A stretch of 64,000 bases of DNA from contig NZ_CP120983.1 in assembly GCF_030719215.1 (NCBI RefSeq), forward strand, positions 1,798,001-1,862,000, written 5' to 3'. Source of the stretch: Streptomyces sp. Alt3 (GTDB lineage: Bacteria; Actinomycetota; Actinomycetes; Streptomycetales; Streptomycetaceae). Of the stretch, positions 40,660 through 51,032 are shown one piece after another (the stretch's first letter is position 1; each line of letters opens with the position of its first letter). The position numbers were made by a program, and so were the translations under genes. The notes under the pieces are model-generated. The model saw only the letters and a list, made by a program, of their open reading frames with translations. It searched no databases and had not been told where the DNA came from.

Positions 40660-41673
40660 ATGGCAAAGACCGCACTCATCACCGGTGTGACCGGACAGGA
40701 CGGTTCGTACCTGTCGGAGCTGCTGCTCGAGAAGGGGTACACGGTCCACGGCCTGATACGGCGATCGTCGAGCTTCAACACGGAGCGGATCGACCACATC
40801 TACCAGGGCCCCGAGGAAGCGAATCGTTCCTTCGTGCTCCATCACGCCGACCTCTCCGACGGCGTGGCGCTGGTGAACCTGCTGCGGGACATCCAGCCGG
40901 ACGAGGTCTACAACCTGGGTGCCCAGTCGCACGTCCGGGTGTCCTTCGACGCGCCCCTCTACACGGGTGACGTCACGGGCCTGGGCACCGTGCGGCTGCT
41001 GGAGGCGGTCCGCGCGAGCGGGATCGAGACCCGGGTCTACCAGGCGTCCTCGTCCGAGATGTTCGGCGCGAGCCCGCCCCCGCAGAACGAGAAGACCCCG
41101 TTCCACCCGCGCAGCCCGTACAGCGTGGCCAAGGTCTACTCGTACTGGGCGACGGTCAACTACCGTGAGGCGTACGGGATGTTCGCCACCAACGGCATCC
41201 TGTTCAACCATGAGTCCCCGCGCCGCGGCGAGACCTTCGTGACCCGCAAGATCACCCGCGGGGTGGCCCGGATCAAGGCGGGGCTGCAGGACCGGCTGCA
41301 TCTGGGCAACCTCGACGCCGTACGCGACTGGGGGTACGCCCCCGAGTACGTGGAGGCGATGTGGCGGATGCTCCAGTGCGACACCCCCGACGACTACGTG
41401 GTGGCCACCGGCGAGGGGGTCAGTGTGCGGCAGTTCCTGGAGTACGCCTTCGAGCACGCGGGCCTCGACTGGGCGGAGCACGTGCGCTACGACCCCAAGT
41501 ACGAACGCCCCAGCGAGGTCGACGCGCTGATCGGTGACGCGTCCAAGGCGGAGGAACTCCTGGGCTGGAAGCCGGAGGTGAAGTCGCGGGAGCTGGCGCA
41601 GATCATGGTGGACGCCGACATCCGGCTGCTGAGCGACCAGCTCACGGGGTCCGCGGTCCGGGTGGACCGGTGA
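40660..41673 (+). CDS. gmd: GDP-mannose 4,6-dehydratase
   Basis: A 337-residue NADP-dependent dehydratase that makes GDP-4-keto-6-deoxy-D-mannose. The nucleotide motif is GVTGQDG (9-15). The active site has SSSEMFG (130-136) and Tyr154-x3-Lys158 (YSVAK), plus [17 protein letters not shown], all diagnostic for this enzyme. The ATG has GGGGAG just upstream. Its stop overlaps the GTG of the first beta-propeller gene (GTGA), placing it at the head of a plus-strand operon of five genes (gmd, two secreted proteins, lipoprotein, glycosyltransferase). Confidence 0.97.
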   Translation: MAKTALITGVTGQDGSYLSELLLEKGYTVHGLIRRSSSFNTERIDHIYQGPEEANRSFVLHHADLSDGVALVNLLRDIQPDEVYNLGAQSHVRVSFDAPLYTGDVTGLGTVRLLEAVRASGIETRVYQASSSEMFGASPPPQNEKTPFHPRSPYSVAKVYSYWATVNYREAYGMFATNGILFNHESPRRGETFVTRKITRGVARIKAGLQDRLHLGNLDAVRDWGYAPEYVEAMWRMLQCDTPDDYVVATGEGVSVRQFLEYAFEHAGLDWAEHVRYDPKYERPSEVDALIGDASKAEELLGWKPEVKSRELAQIMVDADIRLLSDQLTGSAVRVDR

Positions 41674-44450
41674 GCGGGCCCGGACGTCTCAGACGTACCC
41701 GGGCCGGCGTCCTCGCATCGGTCCTCGCCCTCGCCGCCGGTCTGCTGGGCGCCGCGTCGGTCACCGCTCCCCCGGCCGCCGCGCTCACCCCGCCGGTCGG
41801 CTTCACCGCGGACGCCCTGTCCACCTACCAGACCAACGGCATCGTCTGGTCGCTGGCCGAGGCGAACGGGGTCGTCTACGCGGGCGGCACCTTCTCCGGC
41901 ATCCGCCCGGCCGGCTCCCCCTCCGGGAGCAACACGACGCCCGCCGTGAACTTCGCCGCGTTCGACGCGGCCACCGGTGCCCCCACCGGCTGCTCACTGT
42001 CCTTCACACGCAGCAGCGGCACGGCGACGGTCCGGGCTCTGGCGGTATCGCCCGACAGGTCCACGCTGTACGTGGGCGGTTACTTCAACGCCGTGAACGG
42101 GGCGGCGGCCAACGGGCTGACGGCGGTCGACACCGCGACCTGCCGGCCGCGGGCGGGCTTCGCGCCGCGGTTCGGGGCGACGGTCCGCGCGCTGGACGTC
42201 GCGTCGGACGGCACCGTCTACGCGGGCGGCGACTTCCAGACCGTCGACGGGGCGGCCCGGCGCTTCTTCGCCGCCGTCACGGCGGCCGGTGCGCTGACCG
42301 GCTGGAATCCGAACGCGGACAGGTCGGGACGCACCCTGCGGGTGACCCCTGACGGGAACAGCGTCCTCATCGGCGGTGACTTCTTCACCGTGGGCGGCGC
42401 CGACTCGCACGCGCTCGCCGTGACCAGCCCCTCCACGGGAGCCGTCACCCGCGCCTACCCGTCGGGCTTCATCCCGGCATCGGCCGTCGTCAAGGACATC
42501 GTCACGGACGCGGCGTCGGACGGCTGGTACGCGGCGGGCGAGGGCGCGGGCGGCGCGTCCTTCGACGGCCGGCTCGCCATGGAGCTCGACGGTTTCGGCC
42601 AGCGCTGGCGGGACACCTGCCAGGGTGCGACCCAGGCACTCCGCGTCCACCGGGGAGTGCTGTACGCGGGCAGCCATGTGCACGACTGCTCGACCATGGG
42701 CGGTTTCCCCAACCAGGCCCGCAAGCATCTGACCGCCCAGTCCGTGGACGGCCCGGATCTGCTGGGCTGGCTCCCGGACACCAACGACGGCATCGGTGAG
42801 CCTGTCGGCCCGCGTGCGCTGACCGTCTCCTCGCGCGGCGGCCGGGAATTCCTCTGGGTGGGCGGCGAGTTCACCACGGTCAACGGGTCCGGCCAGCAGG
42901 CGCTGACCCGGTTCGCGAACACCCCTGACACCGGGGCGCCCGCGGCACCGGTGGTGAGCGTGTCCGCGCCCAGGGCAGGTGAGGTCAAGGTCAGCTGGCG
43001 CAGCGCCCTGGACCTGGACGACAGTCTGCTGACGTACCGCGTCCACCGCGACGGCGGCTCCACGCCGGTGTACACGACGACGGGTTCCTCGCTGTTCTTC
43101 AGCAGGCCGCAGCTGACCTTCACCGACCGGAACGTGGTGGCGGGGCGGACGTACAGCTACCGGATCACGGCGAGCGACGGCACGAACACCAGCGGGCTCT
43201 CCGCCGCCGCGTCGGTGACCGCCGCGTCCTCGGCGTCCCCCTACCAGGAGCGGGTCCTGGCGGACGGCGCCGATCTGTACTGGCGCTACGACGAGGCCGG
43301 TGGCGCGTTCGCCGCGGACGCCTCGGCGAGCGACAACGGCGGCGTGTACGTGAACGCGCCGTCCTACCGCACGACACCCGCCGCGGTGGCGGGCTCCGCG
43401 GCGCTCTCCCTGAACGGCACCGACGAGTACGTCCACAGCGACCGGCTGCACCACTACACCTCCCCCACGCCGTACTCGGTGGAGACGTGGTTCCGCACCA
43501 CGTCGACGAGCGGCGGGCGGATCGTGGGATACGGCAACAACATCGGTACGGCACGCGGCCACACGAGCAGCATCTCCGACAAGCTGCTCTACCTGACGAA
43601 CGACGGCCGCCTCGCGTTCGGCGTGCAGAGCGGCGGCACCAGGCCCACCGTCACCTCGCCCGGCTCGTACAACGACGGCTCCTGGCACCACGCGGTCGCC
43701 ACCCAGGGGCCGTCGGGCATGGTGCTGTACGTCGACGGGCAGCCGGTCGGCACGAACGCGGCAACCGGTAACCGCTCGTACAACGGGTACTGGCGGGTCG
43801 GCGGGGACGCCATGAACAACGCCTGGCCGAACCGGCCCACGAGCGACTACTTCGCCGGGCAGGTGGACGAGACCGCGGTCTACCCGTCGGCGCTGACCGC
43901 CGCCCAGGTCGCCGCGCACCACGAGCTGGCGGGCACCCCGCCGGGCCCCGGTGACAGCACCGTCACCCTCACCCCGGACGAGGACGCCTATGTCAACAGC
44001 GTGGCGGCGAACGCGAACTACAACGACAGCCAGCTCGCCTCACGGGGCACCACGGCCTACCTGAGCTATCTGCGGTTCACGCTGCCGTCCGCTCCGGCGG
44101 GCCAGGTGCTCAGGAGCGCGCGGCTCACCTTCCGTACCTCGTCGGACTCGACGGCGGGTTCGGCCGACAGCCACAGCATCGTGCCGGTCACCGGCGCGTG
44201 GACCGAGTCGGCGGTCACCTACAACACCCGGCCGACGCTCTCCACGTCCGTGCTGGGGACCATCACCGGCGCGTCCGCGGTCTCCACCGACCACTCGGCG
44301 GACCTCGACGCGACGGCACTGGACGGGGCCCTCGGCTCCGTCACCTCACTCGCCCTGACCAGCAGCGGGACGGACAGTCTCCGCATCTGGTCGAGCGAGG
44401 CAACCGCGGCCTACCGGCCGCAGCTCGTCCTCACCTTCGGAGATGAATGA
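41670..44450 (+). CDS. Secreted beta-propeller / FN3 / LamG / DNRLRE (CBM96-like) protein
   Basis: A 926-residue exported protein. A signal peptide (about 1-38, basic start, [15 protein letters not shown]) ends near PPAAAL. Residues about 40-420 hold propeller-like repeats with the motif GG-x-F-x-x-V-x-G, for example VYAGGTF (69-75), [12 protein letters not shown] and [13 protein letters not shown] fibronectin type III domain (about 425-515) and a LamG/concanavalin-like domain (about 525-750, [18 protein letters not shown]) follow. The C-terminus (about 765-926) resembles the DNRLRE/CBM96 carbohydrate-binding type. The GTG start overlaps the gmd stop. The binding-type domains and the operon suggest a cell-surface or extracellular protein that holds the glycan; no hydrolase motif is evident. 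Confidence 0.9.
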   Translation: MSGPGRLRRTRAGVLASVLALAAGLLGAASVTAPPAAALTPPVGFTADALSTYQTNGIVWSLAEANGVVYAGGTFSGIRPAGSPSGSNTTPAVNFAAFDAATGAPTGCSLSFTRSSGTATVRALAVSPDRSTLYVGGYFNAVNGAAANGLTAVDTATCRPRAGFAPRFGATVRALDVASDGTVYAGGDFQTVDGAARRFFAAVTAAGALTGWNPNADRSGRTLRVTPDGNSVLIGGDFFTVGGADSHALAVTSPSTGAVTRAYPSGFIPASAVVKDIVTDAASDGWYAAGEGAGGASFDGRLAMELDGFGQRWRDTCQGATQALRVHRGVLYAGSHVHDCSTMGGFPNQARKHLTAQSVDGPDLLGWLPDTNDGIGEPVGPRALTVSSRGGREFLWVGGEFTTVNGSGQQALTRFANTPDTGAPAAPVVSVSAPRAGEVKVSWRSALDLDDSLLTYRVHRDGGSTPVYTTTGSSLFFSRPQLTFTDRNVVAGRTYSYRITASDGTNTSGLSAAASVTAASSASPYQERVLADGADLYWRYDEAGGAFAADASASDNGGVYVNAPSYRTTPAAVAGSAALSLNGTDEYVHSDRLHHYTSPTPYSVETWFRTTSTSGGRIVGYGNNIGTARGHTSSISDKLLYLTNDGRLAFGVQSGGTRPTVTSPGSYNDGSWHHAVATQGPSGMVLYVDGQPVGTNAATGNRSYNGYWRVGGDAMNNAWPNRPTSDYFAGQVDETAVYPSALTAAQVAAHHELAGTPPGPGDSTVTLTPDEDAYVNSVAANANYNDSQLASRGTTAYLSYLRFTLPSAPAGQVLRSARLTFRTSSDSTAGSADSHSIVPVTGAWTESAVTYNTRPTLSTSVLGTITGASAVSTDHSADLDATALDGALGSVTSLALTSSGTDSLRIWSSEATAAYRPQLVLTFGDE

Positions 44451-46702
44451 TGAACGCAAGCACGGGGCGGAGACATGGGGGGAGCGGCCGTGTACGGGCC
44501 GCGTCCGCCGCGCTCTGCCTGTTCGCCGGAGCCCTGACCGCGACAGCGGCCGGGACCTCCCCGGCGGCCGCGCTCACACCCCCGGTGTCCATCACGGCGG
44601 ACGACCTCACCACCTGGCAGACCAACGGCATCGTCTGGTCGATGGCCGCGACGGACGGGGTCGTCTACGCGGGCGGCACCTTCTCCACCGTCCGGCCGCC
44701 GGGCGCGGCGGCGGGCACCTCCGAGGAGCCCGCGGTCAACTTCGCCGCGTTCGACGCGGCCACGGGCGCGCCGACGGGGTGCAGCCTGTCGTTCACGCTG
44801 TCCTCGGGAAGCGCGACCGTACGGGCTCTCGCGCTCTCCCCGGACGGCGGGACCCTCTACGCCGGCGGACAGTTCGGCGCGGTGAACGGGGTGGGCGTCA
44901 GCAACATCGTGGCCGTCGACACGGCGACCTGCACGCCGCGCCAGGACTTCAAGATCGCCGTCTCGGCGACGGTACGGGCCCTGGACGTCACGGCGGACAC
45001 CGTCTACCTGGCCGGTGACTTCAACAGCGTGGGCGGCCAGACACGCAACAAGTTCGCCGCGGTCACCACGGCCGCCGGCCTTCTGCCGTGGACCGCGAAC
45101 GCGGACGAGGTGGCCAGGGCGGTCCAGGTGACCCCGGACGGGCAGCACGTGGCGCTCGGCGGTGACTTCTTCACCGTGAACGGCACCACCTCGCACGCCC
45201 TGGCGGTGGTCGACGCCACCACGGGCGCGCTCACCAGGAGCTACCCGGGCTTCATCCCCAACACCTCGACGGTGCAGGACCTCACGACGGACGCGACCGG
45301 GCTGTACACCGCCAACGAGGGCACCGGAGGCGGGGTCTTCGACGGCCGGATCGCCATCGATCTCGACGACTACCAGCAGCGCTGGCGGGACACCTGCCTG
45401 GGCGCCACCCAGGCCGTGCTGGTCCACTCGGGCGTGCTGTACAGCGGGAGCCACGCCCACGACTGCGCCAGCATGGGCGGCTTCCCGGACCAGCCGCGCA
45501 GGCACCTGCTGGCCCAGTCGGTGGACGACCCGACGCTCCTGCCCTGGTTCCCGGACACGAACGACGGCATCGGTGAGCCCGTCGGGCCGCGGGTCATGAC
45601 GCAGACCGACAAGGGCGGCCGCCACTACCTGTGGGTGGGCGGTGAGTTCACCACCGTCAACGGCTCCGGCCAGCAGGGGCTGACCCGGTTCGCCGACGGC
45701 CCGGACACCGGGACCCCCTGGGTGCCCAACGTCAGTCTCTCCACGGTCACCCCGGGGCGGATCGACGTCCAGTGGCAGACCAGCTTCGACACCGACGACG
45801 GTGAACTGACCTACCGGATCTACAAGGACGGTGCGAGCACTCCCGTGCACACCGTCACGGGCTACTCGCTCTTCTGGAACCGTCCGCAGCTGAAGTGGAC
45901 GGACACCGACGTGGCGGTGGGTGAGACGCACTCGTACCGCATCACCGCGAGCGACGGCACCAACACCAGCGCCAAGTCCCCCGCGCAGTCGGCGACCGTG
46001 GCGGCCTCCACCCAGCCCTACCCGGCACGGGTGCTGTCCGACGGGGCGTCGCTCTACTGGCGTTACGACGAGGGCACCTCGACCTTCGCGGCGGACACCA
46101 CCGGCCAGCTGAACAACGGCTTCCTGCGCAACGCGCCGGCCTACCGCCAGACCCCTGCGGCGATCGCCGGTGATTCGACGGCCATCGGGTTCGACGGCGT
46201 CAACGAGTACGTGTACAGCAACAAGCTGCAGGCGCAGCCCTCCCGGTTCTCCGTGGAGACCTGGATCAGGACCACCACCACCCGTGGCGGCAAGGTCATC
46301 GGGTTCGGCAATCTGACCATGCAGAACAGCAGCCGCTACGACAAGCAGGTCTACATGGCCAACAACGGGCGCCTCGTCTTCGGCGTCTACAGCGGCGGCT
46401 ACCGCACCGTCACCACGACGGGGGCCTACAACGACGGCAACTGGCACCACGTCGTCGCCACGCAGGGCACCGGCGGCATGGCGCTCTACGTGGACGGGCA
46501 GCTGCGGGCGTCCAACTTCCTCTACTCCGGCAACGAGAACTACCCGGGGTACTGGCGGGTCGGCGGCGACAACCTGGCCAACTGGCCGAACCGCCCGACC
46601 AGCAACTTCTTCGCCGGCCAGATCGACGAGACGGCCGTGTACCCGACCGCGCTGAGCGCTTCCCAGGTCAGCGCGCACTACGCCCTGAGGACGAGTGAGT
46701 GA
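44447..46702 (+). CDS. Secreted beta-propeller / FN3 / LamG protein, tandem paralogue
   Basis: A 751-residue paralogue of the preceding gene, with the same order: signal peptide (about 1-42), GG-x-F-x-x-V-x-G propeller repeats, FN3 and LamG. It lacks the C-terminal DNRLRE-like domain. Long stretches align by eye, such as [26 protein letters not shown], DTCxGATQA and [15 protein letters not shown], so this is a tandem duplication. The ATG overlaps the upstream stop (ATGA), and its own stop overlaps the lipoprotein start (GTGA). The function is unknown; surface attachment or presentation of the polysaccharide is the best guess from context. Confidence 0.9.
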   Translation: MMNASTGRRHGGSGRVRAASAALCLFAGALTATAAGTSPAAALTPPVSITADDLTTWQTNGIVWSMAATDGVVYAGGTFSTVRPPGAAAGTSEEPAVNFAAFDAATGAPTGCSLSFTLSSGSATVRALALSPDGGTLYAGGQFGAVNGVGVSNIVAVDTATCTPRQDFKIAVSATVRALDVTADTVYLAGDFNSVGGQTRNKFAAVTTAAGLLPWTANADEVARAVQVTPDGQHVALGGDFFTVNGTTSHALAVVDATTGALTRSYPGFIPNTSTVQDLTTDATGLYTANEGTGGGVFDGRIAIDLDDYQQRWRDTCLGATQAVLVHSGVLYSGSHAHDCASMGGFPDQPRRHLLAQSVDDPTLLPWFPDTNDGIGEPVGPRVMTQTDKGGRHYLWVGGEFTTVNGSGQQGLTRFADGPDTGTPWVPNVSLSTVTPGRIDVQWQTSFDTDDGELTYRIYKDGASTPVHTVTGYSLFWNRPQLKWTDTDVAVGETHSYRITASDGTNTSAKSPAQSATVAASTQPYPARVLSDGASLYWRYDEGTSTFAADTTGQLNNGFLRNAPAYRQTPAAIAGDSTAIGFDGVNEYVYSNKLQAQPSRFSVETWIRTTTTRGGKVIGFGNLTMQNSSRYDKQVYMANNGRLVFGVYSGGYRTVTTTGAYNDGNWHHVVATQGTGGMALYVDGQLRASNFLYSGNENYPGYWRVGGDNLANWPNRPTSNFFAGQIDETAVYPTALSASQVSAHYALRTSE

Positions 46703-47400
46703 GATACCCGTTCCTGGCCGGTGCCGCCGTCGCGCTCGCGACGGCGGTGCTGGCCGCCTGCGGCTCGTCCGGCGGGTCCGGCGACGGGGGCACGGAGGCA
46801 GCGGCGGGCAGCAAGCCGTCCGCGGCGGCCTCCGCGACGCCCTCCGTGGCCGGCCCGGCGGCCGGTACGACGGCTCCGAAGCCCCAGAGGTCCAGTGACG
46901 TCCCGAAGGTGCCGGCCGGGGAGATCACCCCGGCCACGGGTTCCTTCACCGAGAAGCAGAAGGAGTACCTGACCGACCGCGTGCCCGAGGGGATGGACCC
47001 CGCCGCGGTGCTCCAGACGGGGCAGGAGACCTGCGACCGGCTCCGGTACCTGGTCAAGGCCGACCGGGACATCGCCGTCGGCGCGATCGTCTCCGGCGAG
47101 GTGGCGGACGCGAAGCCGGCCGTCGCCCATCTCTGCCCCCGTCACCAGGACCTCGTGGACGAGGCCGCGCTCGGTTACGCCGACGGCACCTACGAGGGGT
47201 CGAAGGTCCGGCCGGGACGGTACAGGGCCGCCTCTCCGACCACCGCGTGCAGCTGGCAGCTGACCGGGGCCGGCGGCAAGGAGCTGGACTCGGGCTCCTC
47301 CGCCACCGGGAAACAGGTCGAGATCACCGTCCCGGGATCCGCCCGCACCTTCACCTCCACAGGCTGCTACGCCTGGTTGCCCCGAGGAGAGAACGGATGA
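46699..47400 (+). CDS. Secreted lipoprotein of the glycan operon
   Basis: A 233-residue lipoprotein. The signal sequence ends in the lipobox LAAC with lipidated Cys21. A Ser/Gly/Ala/Pro-rich tether (22-75) leads to a folded part of about 160 residues that contains four more cysteines. Within it, GTYEGSKVRPGRYRA resembles small surface domains that follow lipobox tethers in Streptomyces. The GTG start overlaps the upstream stop, and the stop overlaps the glycosyltransferase ATG, so it belongs to the gmd operon. I do not recognise a catalytic function; it may anchor or help export the glycan or the propeller proteins. Confidence 0.88.
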   Translation: MRYPFLAGAAVALATAVLAACGSSGGSGDGGTEAAAGSKPSAAASATPSVAGPAAGTTAPKPQRSSDVPKVPAGEITPATGSFTEKQKEYLTDRVPEGMDPAAVLQTGQETCDRLRYLVKADRDIAVGAIVSGEVADAKPAVAHLCPRHQDLVDEAALGYADGTYEGSKVRPGRYRAASPTTACSWQLTGAGGKELDSGSSATGKQVEITVPGSARTFTSTGCYAWLPRGENG

Positions 47401-48224
47401 GCAAGCTGCCGATCGCCGTCGCGATCCCCACGAAGAACGAGGGGCTGAACATCGCGGAGGCGGTGAAGTCGGTCCTGGGCCACTTCGAGGCGGTCGTCGT
47501 GGTGGACTCCCACAGCACCGACGACACGGCGAAGATCGCCGAGGAGTGCGGGGCCGAGGTGGTCACCTACACCTGGGACGGAGGGCATCCCCGGAAGAAG
47601 CAGTGGTGCCTGGAGAACGTCCGGACCGATCTGGACTGGATCCTGCTGCTCGACGGTGACGAGCGGCTCAGCCCCGGGCTGCTCGCGGAGCTGCGGAGGA
47701 TCTTCGCCGACCAGGACGACCCGAAACCGGCGGCCTACGACATACCGCTGGGCTACTGGTTCTCGGGAAAGCGGCTGCGGCACGGCTACACGATCCGCAA
47801 GCGGTCCCTGACCGACCGGACCAGGTGCTACTACCCGGAGGTCGGTGATCTCGCGGCGCCCGGCATCGGTGAGGTCGAGGGGCACTACCAGCCGGTCGCC
47901 ACCACGGCAGAGGCACTGAGCAACCCCATCGAGCACCAGGACCTGGATCCTGTCACCGCCTGGTTCGAGCGGCACAACCGCTACTCGGACTGGGAGGCGT
48001 GGCTGGAGCACCACCCCGACGTCAAGGAGCAGGTGCGGAGGGTGAAGTCCCGGCAGGGGCAGCTCTTCCACAAGGCGCCGTTCAAGCCGCTGGTGTCCTT
48101 CGCCTACATGTACGTCTACCGGAAGGGATTCCTCGACGGGCGTGCGGGCCTGGACTTCGCCCTCGCGATGAGCTTCTACCGCTGGCAGATCGCCCTCAAG
48201 TCCCGCGAGGGAAAGACAGGTTGA
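47397..48224 (+). CDS. Family 2 glycosyltransferase
   Basis: A 275-residue glycosyltransferase with the GT-A fold. The nucleotide-binding start is VAIPTKNEGLNIAEAV (8-23), the VVVVDSHSTDDT strand follows, and LLLDGDER (83-90) supplies the metal-binding aspartates. The C-terminal half carries the tryptophan- and His-rich segments common in WaaE/KdtX-like enzymes and a hydrophobic stretch (LVSFAYMYVYRKGF) that may touch the membrane. The donor and acceptor cannot be told from sequence. The ATG overlaps the lipoprotein stop. It ends the gmd operon, three bases from the stop of a convergent glycosyltransferase gene. Confidence 0.93.
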   Translation: MSKLPIAVAIPTKNEGLNIAEAVKSVLGHFEAVVVVDSHSTDDTAKIAEECGAEVVTYTWDGGHPRKKQWCLENVRTDLDWILLLDGDERLSPGLLAELRRIFADQDDPKPAAYDIPLGYWFSGKRLRHGYTIRKRSLTDRTRCYYPEVGDLAAPGIGEVEGHYQPVATTAEALSNPIEHQDLDPVTAWFERHNRYSDWEAWLEHHPDVKEQVRRVKSRQGQLFHKAPFKPLVSFAYMYVYRKGFLDGRAGLDFALAMSFYRWQIALKSREGKTG

Positions 48225-48227
48225 GGC

Positions 48228-49388
48228 TCACCGCCTCCGGCGGACCACGTCCTCGTAGGTCCGCCGGAGGGTGGCGGTGACGGCCTCGATGGTGAACTGG
48301 TCGTTGACCAGCTGCCAGGCGGCCTTGCCCGCCTGCTCGGCGGCCTCCGGCTCCAGCAGCTCCAGGATCGCGTCGGCGACCTTACGGGCGTTGGCCGCGT
48401 CCTCACCGACCCGGCTGTCGATGACCCGGCCCGCACCGGCCCCCGACACGTCGGGGCCCTGCCCGCAGGTGCGGGTGATGACGACCGGAGTGCCTACCGA
48501 CATCGCCTCCAGGACCGAGACCGGGAACGGCTCCTCGATCGCCGGCAGAACGTACACATCGGCCTCGCGTCCGGCGGCGAGGACCTCGTCGTGCTCCAGT
48601 GGGCCCACATGGTCGAGGGAGTCCGTGACGCCCAGCTTCCGGGCGAGGGCCAGGGTGCCGGCCAGCGCGCCGGTGTCCGGGCCGGCCAGCACGAAGCGGG
48701 CCTCCGGGTGGCGGGCGAGGACGTGCGGCATCGCGGCGACGAAGTCCTCGGGCCGCTTCCGCTCCTGGATGCGGGCGAGGTACAGCACCGTCGGCGGACG
48801 GCCGGGGTCGCGGGCGGGCTTGCGCTCCTGCGGGCGGACACCGTTGACCAGCCGTACGGTACGGGTGAGCGGCACGGGAGCCGCGACGGCGTTCACATCG
48901 ACCCGCTCCATCTCGGTGAGGTGCAGGACGGCGTCGGCCTCGCGCAGTACCCTGCGGACCCCTAGGACGTCGGTGAGCTGGGCGACCTTCTTCTCGGTGG
49001 GGTCGATCATGCCGTGGGTCTGGACGACCAGGGGTGTACGGGTCGCGAGCGCGAGGAGCGCCGCCGGCAGGGTCACCAGGTCCCGCATCAGATGGACGTG
49101 CACGAGGTCTGCACCACGCATCATGCGGCGTGCGGTGCGCAGCAGGGCGGCGGAGGTGATGCCGCTGACCTCGAACATCGGGAGCAGATGACGCGCCTGG
49201 AAGAGGTGGACGGGAACTCCCTCCACGTGGCTGGGCAGTTCGCCGTCCGGGAAGCCGTCGCCGAGGGCCATGACGCGGGCGTCGTCGCCGTTCGCCCGCT
49301 GGACCTTGGAGAGGTTGAACGCCACCCGGGTCGGCCCGCCGAAGGCGTGGTCCGGAGTGTGGAGCGTGACGACATGCAGGACCTTCAC
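48228..49388 (-). CDS. Family 4 glycosyltransferase
   Basis: A 386-residue GT-B glycosyltransferase. The N-terminal acceptor half begins VKVLHVVTLHTPDHAFGGPTR. The C-terminal donor half has VLYLARIQERKRPEDFV, FVLAGPDTG and the E-x7-E motif in PAIEEPFPVSVLEAMSVGTPVV. GTG 49388 is chosen because GAGGGGA lies eight bases upstream; the codon at 49445 lies in poor coding sequence. It is transcribed away from the Wzy-like gene and towards the gmd operon. The last codons carry one arm of the shared hairpin terminator. Confidence 0.94.
   Translation of the reverse strand: MKVLHVVTLHTPDHAFGGPTRVAFNLSKVQRANGDDARVMALGDGFPDGELPSHVEGVPVHLFQARHLLPMFEVSGITSAALLRTARRMMRGADLVHVHLMRDLVTLPAALLALATRTPLVVQTHGMIDPTEKKVAQLTDVLGVRRVLREADAVLHLTEMERVDVNAVAAPVPLTRTVRLVNGVRPQERKPARDPGRPPTVLYLARIQERKRPEDFVAAMPHVLARHPEARFVLAGPDTGALAGTLALARKLGVTDSLDHVGPLEHDEVLAAGREADVYVLPAIEEPFPVSVLEAMSVGTPVVITRTCGQGPDVSGAGAGRVIDSRVGEDAANARKVADAILELLEPEAAEQAGKAAWQLVNDQFTIEAVTATLRRTYEDVVRRRR
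48234..48270. terminator. Hairpin terminator embedded in the end of a glycosyltransferase gene
   Basis: A perfect 13-base inverted repeat (48234-48246 with 48258-48270, CCTCCGGCGGACC) and an 11-base loop start ten bases after the plus-strand operon's stop codon. It lies wholly inside the last codons of the convergent minus-strand gene, so it probably stops plus-strand transcription. Confidence 0.6.
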
Positions 49389-49496
49389 CAGAGTTCCCCT
49401 CGACTGCGGCCAATAATTCACAGGGTAGTCATCGCGCCCCCCCAAGTGGGCTGATTCGTTAGAGTGTTCAGCGGTTCACTGATCCCGGGGGGGCGC

Positions 49497-51032
49497 ATGA
49501 CGTCGGTGCACACATCGGCGCAGGAGCAGGCCGCCCGCACGGTCGCGCGTCCGGAGCACGCACGGGCCGGGGGCGGTGTCCCGGAGCCGCCCGAGCAGCC
49601 GATCGCCTGGTCGATGCTGTCGCGGGCCCTGTCCGTGCCGCTCATCCTGGGGCTGGTCTGCTTCCTGCCCGCGGTGATCGCCGCCCAGCCCGGCGTCGAG
49701 GTCCGGGACACGGCGTACTGGCTCCAGCTGGTGCTGACCTGCTACGCCGGGGCCCGGCTGGCGACGATGATCCTCTCCACCCGGCGGCGGCTGCTCCAGG
49801 GCGTCTTCTGGATGTTCGTGTACATCGCGATGGGCGTTGCCCCGTTCGCCCAGGTGGTGATCGGGCAGACGCCGACGCCGATGGTGGGGCCGCGCCAGGA
49901 CCTGGTCACGGCCATCGCGATGGTTCTGGTGGGGTGTGCCGCCTACGACCTGGGGGCGCTGCTTGCCTCGCGGCGCCCGCTGCGACGCCGTACGGTCTCG
50001 GTGCGGAGCTGGGGGCCTGCTCTCGCGCATCCCGTGCGGCTGCGGCTGCTGGTGCTGGTGGCGTTCGCGGCGAGCGCGTTCTACGTGCTGAAGCTGGGCG
50101 GGCCCGCGGTCTTCTTCTCCAGCCGGCAGGAGATCAACGAGACCGTCGCGGCGACCGGGGTCGCGGCGGAGGGGTCCAATGTCGGCTCGGCGTTCCTCAA
50201 GGGCTTCGGCCAGGTCCCGGCGCTGCTGGCGCTGCTTCTCTACACCCGCCGCCTGGCGACCTCCTACCGGGCCAGGCGCACCCCGTCCACGGTGCTGGTG
50301 TGGGTGGCACTCGGGGCGCTGAACCTGGTGGTGAACAACCCGATATCCAATGCCCGTTACTGGTTCCTGACGGTGCTGATGGCGTTCGTGTTCACGGCGC
50401 TCCCGAGCAGCGCGGCGGTCTACCGCACGGTGCTGGCGACGGGGGTGGTGGGGGCGCTGGTGGTGTTCCCGTACGCGGACAAGTTCCGGTACGACGACGA
50501 GGCACAGCGGTCCGCGCAGTCCGCCTCGGTCTTCGAGCCGCTGGTGACCAAGGACTACGACCAGATGGTGATGTTCGCCAACACCATCTCGTGGGTCGAC
50601 ACCCGGGAGCACACCTACGGCCGCCAGCTCGCGGGCTCGGCCCTGTTCTTCGTGCCGCGCGCGGTGTGGAGCGGGAAGCCGGAGGACACCGGGGTACGGG
50701 TCGGGCAGTGGATGGGACTGCGGATGACCAACCTCTCGGCCCCTCTGTGGACCGAGTTCTGGGTCGACTTCGGCGCCTCGGGCATGATCGGCGGCCTGGC
50801 CCTGATCGGTTACGCCGCGGCGCGTACCGACCGCAGGTACGCGCTGGCCGTGACCAGGGCCGGCCCCGGCCCCGGCAGTGTGCTGGCGATCGCGGCGCCG
50901 CTGATCGCCGGCTACACCTTCATCCTGCTGCGCGGTCCCCTGCTCCAGGCGGCGGGGAAGCTGGCCATCGCCGCCCTGTGCCTGGTGCTGATCACCACGT
51001 TCAGGGAGCAGAGGGCAGCGCGTCGGCGCTGA
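49497..51032 (+). CDS. Wzy-like O-antigen/polysaccharide polymerase
   Basis: A 511-residue integral membrane protein with about ten to twelve hydrophobic segments starting near residue 45. A long outside loop with conserved-looking polar residues occurs between about 320 and 400 (KDYDQMVMFANTISWVDTREHTYGRQL, then PRAVWSGKPEDTG). The layout fits the Wzy/O-antigen-ligase-type polymerases that join glycan repeat units. ATG 49497 follows GGGGGGG by a few bases. Such polymerases are poorly conserved, so the call leans on topology and neighbours. Its 3' end overlaps the flippase gene by 32 bases, tail to tail. Confidence 0.85.
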   Translation: MTSVHTSAQEQAARTVARPEHARAGGGVPEPPEQPIAWSMLSRALSVPLILGLVCFLPAVIAAQPGVEVRDTAYWLQLVLTCYAGARLATMILSTRRRLLQGVFWMFVYIAMGVAPFAQVVIGQTPTPMVGPRQDLVTAIAMVLVGCAAYDLGALLASRRPLRRRTVSVRSWGPALAHPVRLRLLVLVAFAASAFYVLKLGGPAVFFSSRQEINETVAATGVAAEGSNVGSAFLKGFGQVPALLALLLYTRRLATSYRARRTPSTVLVWVALGALNLVVNNPISNARYWFLTVLMAFVFTALPSSAAVYRTVLATGVVGALVVFPYADKFRYDDEAQRSAQSASVFEPLVTKDYDQMVMFANTISWVDTREHTYGRQLAGSALFFVPRAVWSGKPEDTGVRVGQWMGLRMTNLSAPLWTEFWVDFGASGMIGGLALIGYAAARTDRRYALAVTRAGPGPGSVLAIAAPLIAGYTFILLRGPLLQAAGKLAIAALCLVLITTFREQRAARRR

